Source: Phil1 sp964546125 (lineage in GTDB: Bacteria; Bacillota; Clostridia; Christensenellales; CAG-138). From it: a DNA stretch of 12,817 nucleotides. A program made the position numbers and the translations under genes. Below the pieces are notes generated by a model that ran no database searches, was not told where the DNA came from, and worked only from the letters and a program-made list of their open reading frames with translations. Shown piece by piece: positions 6,234 through 12,817 of the stretch. The stretch is from contig CAZJIS010000046.1 in assembly GCA_964546125.1 (NCBI GenBank), positions 1 to 12,817 on the forward strand, read 5' to 3'. Positions within the stretch are counted from its first letter, which is position 1; every line of letters begins with the position of its first letter.

Positions 6234-6686
6234 TCACGCGCCATGCCCGTTGTTTTTGTTTTCCTCTTGTTCTTTTTTTGCCGCTTCGGGCGCGGAACCG
6301 AGCTTTTTGAGCGCGGTTTTGAGCGCCTCGGGCATCGGCAGCCCCAATTGGGCGGCGTTCTCCAAAATGCTGAGCCCCTCATTGGCGATGTAAAACACCA
6401 TCACCGCCGCGCGGATGGCGCCGTGGGCTTCGGGAATAATCCGGTCCGCCATCGTCGCGACCGCCACGAGGGCGAAGATGAAAAGCTTCCTGAGAAGCCC
6501 GCGGAAGCCTGTCCCGCTGTCAAGCTGCTTTAAGACCGCGGCTTTGGCGACCCCCGTTATGTAGTCGAGGGCGACGAACGCGACGAGCGTCGCGCACAGG
6601 GGGTCCCAGGGACCCCACAGATATGCGGCAATGCCCCCGAGGGCCGCGGCCGCGGTTGTGAACCACGGAATCGATTTGAACATCAT
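6234..6686 (-). CDS. Phage holin, holin_4/toxin-secretion lysis family
   Basis: A 150-residue inner-membrane protein that times lysis by forming holes or lesions that release the endolysin. Hydrophobic segments are at about 9-26, 30-41, 68-79 and 90-104. The family-typical LDYITGVAKA is at 40-49 and FYIANEGLSILENAAQLGLP at 98-117, followed by a charged, cytoplasmic tail rich in K, E and N. The ATG at 6686 is chosen over a longer frame because AGGAGG (6696-6701) lies nine bases before it and the upstream residues overlap the endolysin end. It starts one base after the endolysin stop (TAAG-ATG), the usual lysis cassette spacing. It is the last gene before the late terminator. Confidence 0.93.
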   Translation of the reverse strand: MMFKSIPWFTTAAAALGGIAAYLWGPWDPLCATLVAFVALDYITGVAKAAVLKQLDSGTGFRGLLRKLFIFALVAVATMADRIIPEAHGAIRAAVMVFYIANEGLSILENAAQLGLPMPEALKTALKKLGSAPEAAKKEQEENKNNGHGA

Positions 6687-6687
6687 C

Positions 6688-7455
6688 TTAGAATGCCTCC
6701 TTTGTGATATCAATATATTGTTCGCTCATGTAACCTGTGACAAGCGCGCCGTTTGAAGCGAGCGCCACCTGCTGCCAGCCGGGCGTATCCGAGGGGAGCG
6801 CCAGCATGGGGTCCCCCTTGTGCGCCACGGCGATTACCTCGTGCGTCGTGCCGGGGCCTTTGCGCGCGTTGACGCTGCCGCCGCTGCAACGGGCGAAACG
6901 GGCGGCCGCGGCGGGCGCCTCCTGTTCGAAAAAGGGCAGCACGCCAAAACGGTTCCAGTAAGAAGCGCCGCCCGCGCCAAGCGCGCGGATCACGACGCCC
7001 GCGTCGCGCCCCTGCGCCTCCACGGCGAGGCCCTCGCCGAGGTATACCCCGACATGGTGCGCCTTTTTGCCATCGTGCGAAAACACGAGGCAGCCCGGGA
7101 ACAGCGCGCTTTTGGGGATCTCCCGGCACGCGGCAAGCAGCCCCGCAGCATTTTTATCCGAGGGAAAAAGCTTTGCGATGTTTTGCAAATACCGCATGAC
7201 AAGGCCGCTGCAATCGTAGAGGGAAATGCTTGCGGCGCCCGCCGCAAGTTTCTTTTGAATAAACGCTTTGGCGCGCGAGGCGTTCGCGGCGCTTGTTTCC
7301 CGCGCGTTCACCCATGCTTCCCAGGAAGCGGAAAGGCGCTTGCCGTCGAGCCAAAGGCTCCCGTCGGCGCGCGCTTCCTGCCCCTGCGCGCCCCAAACGT
7401 AGGCCGCGCCCTGCTGCGCCCTTAAAAAGGCGAGAAATTCGATCGTTGTGCTCAT
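6688..7455 (-). CDS. Endolysin: NlpC/P60 hydrolase with C-terminal SH3 domain
   Basis: Cleaves peptidoglycan stem peptides at the end of infection. The 255 residues comprise an NlpC/P60 domain, with the catalytic cysteine C82 in LYDCSGLV, the histidine in HHVGVYLG (H134 most likely) and a third polar residue probably in EAQG (146-149). A bacterial SH3-type wall-binding domain follows at about 186-250 (GGSVNARKGPGTTHEVI opening, GWQQV and GYMSEQYI later). There is no signal peptide, so export depends on the holin that follows. The ATG at 7455 is chosen because AAGGAGG lies eight to nine bases upstream; the longer frame to 7500 would overlap the previous gene by 26 bases with no good ribosome site. 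An amidase specificity is possible, but the exact bond cut is unknown. Confidence 0.93.
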   Translation of the reverse strand: MSTTIEFLAFLRAQQGAAYVWGAQGQEARADGSLWLDGKRLSASWEAWVNARETSAANASRAKAFIQKKLAAGAASISLYDCSGLVMRYLQNIAKLFPSDKNAAGLLAACREIPKSALFPGCLVFSHDGKKAHHVGVYLGEGLAVEAQGRDAGVVIRALGAGGASYWNRFGVLPFFEQEAPAAAARFARCSGGSVNARKGPGTTHEVIAVAHKGDPMLALPSDTPGWQQVALASNGALVTGYMSEQYIDITKEAF

Positions 7456-7474
7456 AAAATAGCCTCCTTGTTTT

Positions 7475-7762
7475 TTAGAAGGGAGCCTCCGGTTCGCCAT
7501 GCTCGATAGTCAGCGTCGGCGGCGAGGCGGCGGGTTCGATCCGGATAAGCACGGCGCGCGGTTGCCCCGCGCCGTCATAAGGCGACAAAGCCTCCTCGAT
7601 GTCCGCGTCCGGCTCCTCCCACGCGAATGCGCCCCAATGTGCAAAACCGTGCTCGGCCGCTTCCTGCGCGCAGTCATAGCCGGCAAGGAGCGAGCCCCGG
7701 GCCATGTAGTGATGCAATATGCTGCCGCTGTGTAGATCATAAAAAATGCGTCGTCTGAACAT
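7475..7762 (-). CDS. Small phage protein after the tail fibre, unknown function
   Basis: A 95-residue acidic protein, with GGAGGT (7767-7772) four bases before its ATG. The start MFRRRIFYDLHSGSILHHYM resembles the openings of small proteins found between fibre and lysis genes in clostridial phages, and the C-terminal half is rich in P, E and A. No domain, signal or membrane segment is visible. It starts 11 bases after the stop of the previous gene and lies just ahead of the endolysin, so it belongs to the late operon. A role as fibre chaperone or tip accessory is a guess from position only. Confidence 0.75.
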   Translation of the reverse strand: MFRRRIFYDLHSGSILHHYMARGSLLAGYDCAQEAAEHGFAHWGAFAWEEPDADIEEALSPYDGAGQPRAVLIRIEPAASPPTLTIEHGEPEAPF

Positions 7763-7773
7763 GATGACCTCCG

Positions 7774-8115
7774 CTATCCGAGTTTAATTGCGTGCCAGGT
7801 ATAGATGCCGTTCAGGCTCATGGCGCGCGAGAGGGTGAAGCCGCCGTCGAAAATGTCTGAGACCGAGTGCGTCTCTTTCTCGGAGCTGGACTGGGCAAAC
7901 ACCGAGGGGGCAATGTTGAACGTGGGCAGTATGCCCCCCCGCGTCCTGCACGGCGAGCCGCCCGAATACGAATCCGTCGCCACGACCATGTCCGGGTAAA
8001 ATCCCAACCCGGTCACGCTCACCGCCTTGGGCCCCCCATAACTTGTATATGCTGTACCTGTCGCATGTGTAACCTTCACCCCGCCGCCGGGGAACATGTT
8101 CACGATGTTTGCCAT
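7774..8115 (-). CDS. Small tail-tip or receptor-binding candidate
   Basis: A 113-residue protein that starts directly after the stop of the fibre gene (TGA-ATG) with only a weak GGTGA site, so it is probably coupled to it. It is rich in G, S, T and Y, with short alternating polar and hydrophobic stretches (VKVTHATGTAYTSYGG, KAVSVTGLGFYPDMVVATDS) and no charged helices. That composition fits a small beta-structured tip domain. It ends SLNGIYTWHAIKLG, an aromatic-rich end often seen in phage carbohydrate- or receptor-contacting modules. I do not recognise a family. Parts of the coding sequence (8030-8075) look less GC-rich than the neighbours. Confidence 0.7.
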   Translation of the reverse strand: MANIVNMFPGGGVKVTHATGTAYTSYGGPKAVSVTGLGFYPDMVVATDSYSGGSPCRTRGGILPTFNIAPSVFAQSSSEKETHSVSDIFDGGFTLSRAMSLNGIYTWHAIKLG

Positions 8116-9243
8116 TCAGTTCACCGCCCTTACGATGATCGGCAGCGCCACCGCGGGCTTTGCGCCCCACGCGGTGACGGTGATCTGGTTCGCAGCCTTG
8201 CCTGTGCACAAAAGCTGCGCCGAGGCGGCCGCCGCAAACTGCGCGGCGCTCGCGTTCTCGGCAAGCCCCACAAAGATTTTCGCGGTTGCTGCAAGGCCCG
8301 CGATCGTCACGTTCTGCGTAAATGGGCCTGCGCCGCTCCACGCCGTTGTGAGGGTCGCGCTGTAATCGGCGGCGGGGGATGCCTTTGCGTTCACCTGCGC
8401 GGGCGTCGCGTAATCCGCGCCCGCGATGGCGGGCGAAACGCCTCCCGCGCCATCCCCTTTGAGGATGCCCTCGGTCAGCGCGATGGCGGGCAGGTTCGCA
8501 ACGGCCGCTTCAAGCTCTTCCACAAGGCCGTCCGCATCGCCGATGGCGGCGTCGAGCCGCCCTTCAAGGTCGATATAGGCGATGGCGCGCGCATGTTCCG
8601 CGTCGGCGCGGGCAAGCTCCGCGCTCCCGCGCGCCGTTTCCGCCCCGGCGCGGACTGTTTCTGCGCCCGAGCGCGCGCTCTCGGCGCCGGCTCTCGCCGC
8701 TTCGGCCGCGGTGCGCGCTGCTTCCTGCGCCTCCGCCGCCTGCGCCATGGCGAGCATGGAAGCGGTGCTCGCCGCAAGCGCGCTCGTGTCGGCAAGCAGG
8801 GCTGTGAGCAGCGGGTATTCGGGCACCGCCTCGATCGTGTCCGTGTTGAGGATGCTGCGGCGGCAGCGGAAGTTGAACTTCGCGCTCGTCACAAGGGTTG
8901 AAAGCGTCGCGCCCGAATAGATCTGCACCTCGCACTCCACCATGCCCGGCGCGAACGATGAGGCGAACAGGCGGATTGTGATTTCGTTGTGCGCCTCCCC
9001 GCCGAGCGTCACGCCGCTGCCCTCGCTGCCGCTGTCCTGCGAAACGGTGGTCCCGTCCGACTTTGAAAAAAGCGCCATCACGCGGCAGCCCGTGAGATCC
9101 ACCGGTTCGCCGTCGTCCGCAAGCGCAATGAAAAGCTCGTTGCCCGTGTCCCCCTCAACGAGGGTGAAGGCGCGGTTGGAGATCGGGCGGCTGATGTCAA
9201 GCGACAGGGAAAAACGCTTTGTCACTTCGCGCTCTTGAGCCAT
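8116..9243 (-). CDS. Phage fibre: BppU-like N-terminal domain, heptad-repeat stalk, beta-rich tip
   Basis: A 375-residue structural protein. Residues about 1-140 resemble the baseplate upper protein (BppU) attachment domain: DISRPISNRAFTLVEGDTG, a VDLTGCRVMALFSKSDGT strand pattern, and FAPGMVECEVQIYS then SAKFNFRCRRSI. Residues 177-220 are six seven-residue repeats of the form A-R-x-x-A-E-x, a likely trimeric coiled-coil stalk. Residues about 262-375 (GDGAGGVSPAIAGADYATP onward) are rich in A, T and G and look like a small beta tip. It would join the particle at the N-terminus and present the tip to the host surface. The ATG has GGAGGAGG six bases upstream and overlaps the previous gene by 22 bases. 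BppU proteins are best known from long-tailed lactococcal phages; here the setting is short-tailed. Confidence 0.85.
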   Translation of the reverse strand: MAQEREVTKRFSLSLDISRPISNRAFTLVEGDTGNELFIALADDGEPVDLTGCRVMALFSKSDGTTVSQDSGSEGSGVTLGGEAHNEITIRLFASSFAPGMVECEVQIYSGATLSTLVTSAKFNFRCRRSILNTDTIEAVPEYPLLTALLADTSALAASTASMLAMAQAAEAQEAARTAAEAARAGAESARSGAETVRAGAETARGSAELARADAEHARAIAYIDLEGRLDAAIGDADGLVEELEAAVANLPAIALTEGILKGDGAGGVSPAIAGADYATPAQVNAKASPAADYSATLTTAWSGAGPFTQNVTIAGLAATAKIFVGLAENASAAQFAAAASAQLLCTGKAANQITVTAWGAKPAVALPIIVRAVN

Positions 9244-10127
9244 GCCGTACCTCCTCCCGCCCCCACGAGGCCGGCGCTCCCGGTTCGCCCGTAAGAATCT
9301 TTAAGCAGTTCCACGCGCGCCGCTCCAAGCGCCGCGGTGAGTTCCTCGCGCCGCGCCCGCCAATAGTCGAGCGTTGAGTAGAACAGCGATGCGCGCTGGT
9401 CGGCCGAGAGGGAGGCGACGTAATCGAGGTAGTCGTCCTGCGTGAGCCGCGGCGACACAAGGCTCGCCCCGGCGGAGGCGCTTTTTGCGCCGCTTGATTT
9501 GGCCGCTGCCGCGGGCTGTTTTGCAAGGTAATTCTGGTACCATTGCGTGGCGATGCCTGCCGCCGTGCTGCGCGCCGAGGCCTGCATCTGCGCGTTGGCG
9601 CTTTCCGCCTGCATCTCAAGGGCCGCGTAGCGTTCGAGCGCCGCGGCAATGCGCTCGGCGAGCGTGCCGGTGTACTGCGCCTCCATCAGGGCGATGTCGG
9701 TTTCGACGTCGTCCCCCTCGCGCTCTTTGACCGAGGTCACATAGGTCGAGCCCATCATGCCGCGCGAGGCGGCGTCGGCGTCGATCTCCGCCAAAGCTTC
9801 CTCGCCGCGCGTGCGCCGTCTGTCGATCGCAAGGTCCACCCCGGGACGCAGCATGGTTTCAAAATCCCGCTGGATTTCCGCACGCGCGGGGACGCGCACC
9901 GAAATGCCCGGCGGCGAGATTGCGCCCAGTATGGTCTCATAATAGCGGGTGAACGCGTCGCTGCCGGCGGCGTAAGGGCTTGTGCCGGAGGCTTCAAACG
10001 CCGCCTGCGTCACCGGGCCCCAGATGCCATCGGCAGTTACGCCGAGCATCCTTTGGTAATCCTTCACTTTTTCGCGGCTGTCCACGCCCGCGGGCGCCGC
10101 ATAGCCGGGCAGATAATAACTTGCCAT
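9222..10127 (-). CDS. Peptidoglycan-binding helical virion protein (ejection or tail-tip candidate)
   Basis: A 301-residue protein. Residues about 14-46 match a PG_binding_1 repeat (SREKVKDYQRMLGVTADGIW then GPVTQAAFEA), a wall-binding module. Residues 75-205 are mostly helical, with RRRTRGEEALAEIDADAASR at 103-122 and an Ala/Glu/Gln-rich stretch at 158-190. A low-complexity A/S/K linker (205-222) and a final helical segment follow, ending in a glycine-rich GLVGAGGGTAWLKSAK. No catalytic motif is seen. The ATG at 10127 is chosen because AGGAGGA (10134-10140) lies six bases upstream; the longer frame to 10160 has no such site. It follows the nozzle protein, the place occupied by needle or ejection proteins in short-tailed phages. 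That role is inferred from position. Confidence 0.8.
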   Translation of the reverse strand: MASYYLPGYAAPAGVDSREKVKDYQRMLGVTADGIWGPVTQAAFEASGTSPYAAGSDAFTRYYETILGAISPPGISVRVPARAEIQRDFETMLRPGVDLAIDRRRTRGEEALAEIDADAASRGMMGSTYVTSVKEREGDDVETDIALMEAQYTGTLAERIAAALERYAALEMQAESANAQMQASARSTAAGIATQWYQNYLAKQPAAAAKSSGAKSASAGASLVSPRLTQDDYLDYVASLSADQRASLFYSTLDYWRARREELTAALGAARVELLKDSYGRTGSAGLVGAGGGTAWLKSAK

Positions 10128-10144
10128 GTCGTTTCCTCCTTTGT

Positions 10145-10339
10145 TTATATAAGGCCGCATGCGTCTTCGGCCGCGCCAAGGCGCGCGTCGAGCTCCGCGA
10201 TCTTTGCGGCGATGATCGCGAAGTTCTGGTTCAGGCAGTTTTCAACCGCCCTTGTCTTTTCCTCGTCGGGCGCCGTCGAGCTTTGCTCGAGCAGCGCCGC
10301 AAGGGCAATGTAATAGAGCGCGCGCATGTCAAGCGCCAT
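10145..10339 (-). CDS. Short helical phage protein, unknown function
   Basis: A 64-residue protein predicted to be almost wholly helical: MALDMRALYYIALAALLEQS, then a charged C-terminal half containing AIIAAKIAELDARLGAAEDA that could form a coiled coil. An ATG at 10339 shares a base with the stop of the nozzle gene (TGATG), and AGGAGG lies eight bases upstream; a GTG at 10342 is an alternative start. The frame is tightly packed between two virion genes, which supports a real late gene, but no homologue comes to mind. Confidence 0.75.
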   Translation of the reverse strand: MALDMRALYYIALAALLEQSSTAPDEEKTRAVENCLNQNFAIIAAKIAELDARLGAAEDACGLI

Positions 10340-11763
10340 CACAGCGTCCTCCTCTTTTGTTCGAATTCGATCTCCGCGCCCGAGGCGAGCGCGAACGAGC
10401 CGCCCGCCTCGTTGTAAATGCGAAGCGAAAACGTGCGTCCCTCGTTTTGAAGCGGAACTTCCAGCACCTCGCTTGCGTTTTCAGGTAAGAGCAGGCGGTG
10501 CGTCTGCACGAGCGCGCTGGTCTTCACGTCTACGAGCGTCGCCGATTCGCGCCGGTCGGAGCGGCCGCGCAGGTATAGCGCGCGCATGCCCTTGACTGTG
10601 CTCTTCTCGCGAAGGTCGGTTTCGGGCGTGCGCCACCACGCGGGGATCGGCGCGCCCGCATAATCCTCGCCCTGGTTAAAGCGGCAAACATAGCGCGCCC
10701 CGTCGATGAGGTAGAGCGCGCCGTCGCGCGCGCACAATGCGCGCACCGAAAAGCCGCGCCGCAGCATGTAGACCCCGCGCACGAGGTCATATTCGATCAA
10801 TGCGTCGCCCCGGGCGTCGCGCATGCTAAAATAAAGCTTGTCGCGGCACAGCGCACCCATCGAGGCAGAAACATCGCCCTCCTCGAGCAGCAGGCGGATT
10901 CTGCGCGCGTCGCGCATGGGCGCCGCGGTCACGCCGTTGAAGCAGCACATGCCGCCCGCCGTCATGAAATAGAGCACGTCGCCCGAGGCGACCACGGCGG
11001 TGTTCGCCGTGCGTTCGGCGCGGGAGTCGACCTCTTCAATGGTGAAGTTGCCGGGTTTGTCGCCAAGAAGCCGGTACATGCTGTGTTTTTTGAAGATCAC
11101 GAGCTGGTTGGAAAGCGCCGCAAGCCCCACAATGGGATCGCTGCCGATGCTGCCCACCTCCGCGTGGCCTCCCTCGACGTTTGGCGAGGCCGGCACCGGC
11201 CCCCATGCCTCGATGCTGCGCCCGGAACCGGGAAGCTGGCTCCAATAGAGCCGGTTCGGGTGGTTGGGATCGCCCGCCGAGAACAGCCTGCTGCGGTACA
11301 TCGCAAGGTAGAGCACGGGGTGGTCGCTCACACCTTCGGCGCTGCCGAAAACGGAGGCCGCCGTGCCGTCGTATTTAATGAGCTGCCGCTCCCCGCAGCC
11401 TACGATCAGGCAATCCGTGCCGCCGATCTGCGCCTGCTCAAAATCGAACCGGGGCTTGGCGAGGTTTGCTTCATAGGTGTAAATCGTTTGCCACGCTTCC
11501 CCGTCGAAGGCATAAAGGCTGTTGCCGGCGGCGGCGATGAATCGGTCCCCTTCGCTCGTTGCGTAGGCGGCCAGCGCGTGCACTTCGCCTTCACCCGGAA
11601 CGGGCGCGGGGATGTGGCGCACATAGCCCTTGGCGACGGCGAGGCCGCCGTTGTCGGTATCCATGTTGCATGCGTCCGGGCTCATTGAAAAGGGAACCGC
11701 GTTTTCGTCGCGCGATTGGTCGATGCCCGCGAACTCATCAATGCGAAACAACTTGATCGCCAT
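10339..11763 (-). CDS. Tail nozzle / DNA-stabilisation protein (P22 gp10 or T7 gp12 type)
   Basis: A 474-residue protein expected to form the nozzle at the end of a short tail and help retain packaged DNA. The N-terminus has the family-style opening: FAGIDQSRDENAVPFSMSPD followed by ACNM and a GGLAVAKGY, in which the genome-end protein lists its 'ordinary' loop residues. Repeated strand-turn units follow (for example AAGNSLYAFDG, CGERQLIKYDG, MYRSRLFSAGD with NRLYWSQLPGSG, LSNQLVIFKKHSMYRLLG, FMTAGGMCCFNG, CRDKLYFSMRD), consistent with a beta-propeller. The last ~90 residues are beta-rich, ending EIEFEQKRRTL. The ATG is four bases after the stop of the adaptor gene with an AGGTGG site upstream. 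Choice between gp10 and gp12 families cannot be made by eye, but both imply a podovirus-like particle. Confidence 0.85.
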   Translation of the reverse strand: MAIKLFRIDEFAGIDQSRDENAVPFSMSPDACNMDTDNGGLAVAKGYVRHIPAPVPGEGEVHALAAYATSEGDRFIAAAGNSLYAFDGEAWQTIYTYEANLAKPRFDFEQAQIGGTDCLIVGCGERQLIKYDGTAASVFGSAEGVSDHPVLYLAMYRSRLFSAGDPNHPNRLYWSQLPGSGRSIEAWGPVPASPNVEGGHAEVGSIGSDPIVGLAALSNQLVIFKKHSMYRLLGDKPGNFTIEEVDSRAERTANTAVVASGDVLYFMTAGGMCCFNGVTAAPMRDARRIRLLLEEGDVSASMGALCRDKLYFSMRDARGDALIEYDLVRGVYMLRRGFSVRALCARDGALYLIDGARYVCRFNQGEDYAGAPIPAWWRTPETDLREKSTVKGMRALYLRGRSDRRESATLVDVKTSALVQTHRLLLPENASEVLEVPLQNEGRTFSLRIYNEAGGSFALASGAEIEFEQKRRTL

Positions 11764-11766
11764 AAT

Positions 11767-12312
11767 TCACCACCTGTTCACGAGCCGGTGTTCTTCGGGC
11801 CCTCCCATGCGGGGGAGGAGCAGCCGCTTTCCCGCTTCGTACATTTGAAAATAAATGTTCGCGCCGCGCTGCACGCTCACGTCGCCCGAAGCGCGCTCGC
11901 GTCCCACCACATAGGTCACGATCAGCGCGTGGCAGGGGGCGGGCAGTTCCGGCACGTCGGTGGCGGCGGTCAGTTCCCGCGGCAAAAAGCGGTAGGTGAT
12001 CTGGATCGGCCCATCGGCGACGCCGGGCACGAGAATGCGCCCGGCCGTGTCGCCGTCCATAAAGGCAAGCTCTTTTTCCTCGCGCGCGATGCGCACGATC
12101 TTCATACACGCCCGGGTGAGCTGGGCGAGGTCGATCGCGCCGCCATCAAGCAAAACGGCCTGCGTGCGGCGCGGTTTGATGGCGCCCGCAAGGTCGGCGA
12201 CGCCGTCGTTGGCAAAGCGCGTAAGCTTGTCGCGCCAAACGTCGAGCGTCTGCGCGTCATGCCCGCGGTCAAGCTGGGCGAGCGCCGCGACGATGATGTC
12301 GTTGAGCGTCAT
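11767..12312 (-). CDS. Head-tail adaptor candidate
   Basis: A 181-residue protein. It opens with a helical MTLNDIIVAALAQLDRGHD, then DVWRDKLTRFANDGVADLA, and carries the late LPELPAPCHALIVTYVVGRE (119-138), in which a conserved-looking 'LP..xH..IV.Y' pattern is typical of head-tail adaptor and tubular-A-type proteins that sit between portal and nozzle. A short PRMGGPEEHRLVNRW tail ends it. Its position directly before the nozzle gene supports this. AAGGAGAGAGG precedes the ATG. The exact family is not certain. Confidence 0.75.
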   Translation of the reverse strand: MTLNDIIVAALAQLDRGHDAQTLDVWRDKLTRFANDGVADLAGAIKPRRTQAVLLDGGAIDLAQLTRACMKIVRIAREEKELAFMDGDTAGRILVPGVADGPIQITYRFLPRELTAATDVPELPAPCHALIVTYVVGRERASGDVSVQRGANIYFQMYEAGKRLLLPRMGGPEEHRLVNRW

Positions 12313-12325
12313 AACCTCTCTCCTT

Positions 12326-12607
12326 TCACGACGAAAGCTTCTTGCCGCGCCCGCGCCGGTATTCGTGCACGGCGCCGCGCGAAAGTTCGCTTACCCTGTT
12401 GTTCTCGCGGATCAGCTCCGCGATCGCCTCGGGAACCTCCACCGGCTCCCCGCGGCGGATGCGGAAAAAATAGCCGTTGAGGCCGCCCTCCCACGGCGCG
12501 CCGTCCGCCGTTTGCTCGATGACGATGCTTACCTTTTCCTGCGCCGCAAGCGCGCGGCCCATGTCGCCCGATACTTTTTCGAGCTCGTTTTCATTGAGAT
12601 AATCCAT
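12326..12607 (-). CDS. Small protein following the capsid gene, unknown function
   Basis: A 93-residue protein. The ATG at 12607 is chosen because AGGAGG (near 12613-12618) lies just upstream; the longer frame to 12682 would begin inside the hairpin-rich leader. The core pattern, LNGYFFRIRRGEPVEVPEAI at about 48-67, is the 'NG-x-x-F-x-I-x-RG-E-x-V-x-VP' motif that I associate with small proteins located right after the major capsid gene in many tailed phages. The N-terminal third is helical and acidic, and the C-terminus basic (YRRGRGKKLSS). A role in capsid decoration or stability is plausible but not shown. Confidence 0.8.
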   Translation of the reverse strand: MDYLNENELEKVSGDMGRALAAQEKVSIVIEQTADGAPWEGGLNGYFFRIRRGEPVEVPEAIAELIRENNRVSELSRGAVHEYRRGRGKKLSS

Positions 12608-12685
12608 GCGTTCCTCCTCGTTTCGGGCTATGCCCGTTTTGTGCCCTCTCCGCCCGATGTCGGGGCCGGCGGATGCGGGCATATC

Positions 12686-12710
12686 AAAACGGCCCCCATC
12701 ATGGGGGCCG
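12686..12710 (-). terminator. Hairpin terminator or attenuator after the probable capsid gene
   Basis: CGGCCCCCAT (12690-12699) and ATGGGGGCCG (12701-12710) are a perfect inverted repeat; on the minus strand it is followed by TTTTGATAT. The T run is only four, so some read-through is likely. No promoter is visible between it and the next gene start at 12607. Confidence 0.75.
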
Positions 12711-12742
12711 CCGTGACCGATGTTCGGTTGAATTGCCTTGTA

Positions 12743-12817
12743 TTAACCTGCGTTAAGCGATTTTGCCACCGCCACAGTGAAGATGAACCAATGCTCGCCG
12801 CCCTTCGGGTCGGTATA
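12743..12817 (-). CDS. C-terminal end of an upstream gene, probably the major capsid protein
   Basis: The frame is open from the right window edge to a TAA at 12743-12745, giving 24 residues: YTDPKGGEHWFIF then TVAVAKSLNAG. The identity is inferred from position, since it precedes a hairpin terminator and the small post-capsid protein. Too little sequence is present to identify the family. Confidence 0.6.
   Translation of the reverse strand, partial: YTDPKGGEHWFIFTVAVAKSLNAG

Noticed and set aside
5187..6533. A 448-codon open frame antisense to the helicase loader and holin
   Set aside because: It spans two genes, a terminator and a promoter on the other strand, and has no ribosome site or motif.
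7774..8115. Diversity-generating retroelement target in the tip gene
   Set aside because: No reverse transcriptase and no template repeat is seen in the window.
8580..8715. Tandem DNA repeat in the fibre gene
   Set aside because: The 21-base periodicity follows from the seven-residue protein repeats and is too degenerate at DNA level to call as a separate repeat or CRISPR.
12608..12682. Upstream extension of the 93-residue post-capsid protein
   Set aside because: The extra 25 codons lie in a hairpin-rich leader, and the AGGAGG site clearly serves the internal ATG at 12607.

Overview
The window looks like a GC-rich Gram-positive bacterial chromosome, most likely from the Clostridia. Strong AGGAGG-type ribosome binding sites precede many genes, the helicase loader is of the DnaI/DnaC type with a zinc-binding cluster, one promoter carries a GAAC-N4-GTTC (Firmicutes LexA-type) operator, and the phage lysis and tail families are those of Firmicutes phages. 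Host and phage genes look alike in base composition by eye.

Layout. (1) 1-1407: the start of a phage packaging operon read leftwards. A sigma-70-type promoter with a LexA-like box just downstream drives a small helix-turn-helix protein, which overlaps by one base the gene for the terminase large subunit; that gene runs off the left edge. (2) 1412-5164: host genes. A membrane-anchored solute-binding protein (minus strand) is divergent from a two-gene unit (plus strand) of a short-form alanyl-tRNA synthetase and a DUF695-RraB protein. The divergent promoters share their -35 region. Each transcript has a convincing terminator. (3) 5208-6197: a helicase loader gene (minus strand), whose -35 box lies inside the bidirectional terminator of the neighbouring phage operon. 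(4) 6179-12817: a phage structural and lysis operon, all minus strand. In transcription order it holds the end of an upstream gene (probably the major capsid protein), a terminator, a small post-capsid protein, a head-tail adaptor, a tail nozzle protein, a short helical protein, a peptidoglycan-binding helical protein, a BppU-type fibre with a heptad-repeat stalk, two small tip proteins, an NlpC/P60 endolysin with an SH3 tail, and a holin.

How it fits together. The phage module has no tape measure, tail tube or sheath gene between capsid and lysis, so it would build a short-tailed (podovirus-like) particle. The two phage pieces lie in the order lysis end - host block - packaging start. They are therefore either two like-oriented prophages or gene-transfer-agent-like clusters flanking about 4.8 kb of host DNA, or one cluster joined through a circular or tandemly duplicated molecule. 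No integrase, repressor, replication gene or attachment repeat is visible at either junction, and the packaging operon starts directly at an SOS-type promoter. That pattern makes a domesticated, damage-induced particle worth testing.

No tRNA, rRNA, CRISPR array or insertion sequence was seen. All non-coding gaps are under 300 bases and are described as promoters or terminators.
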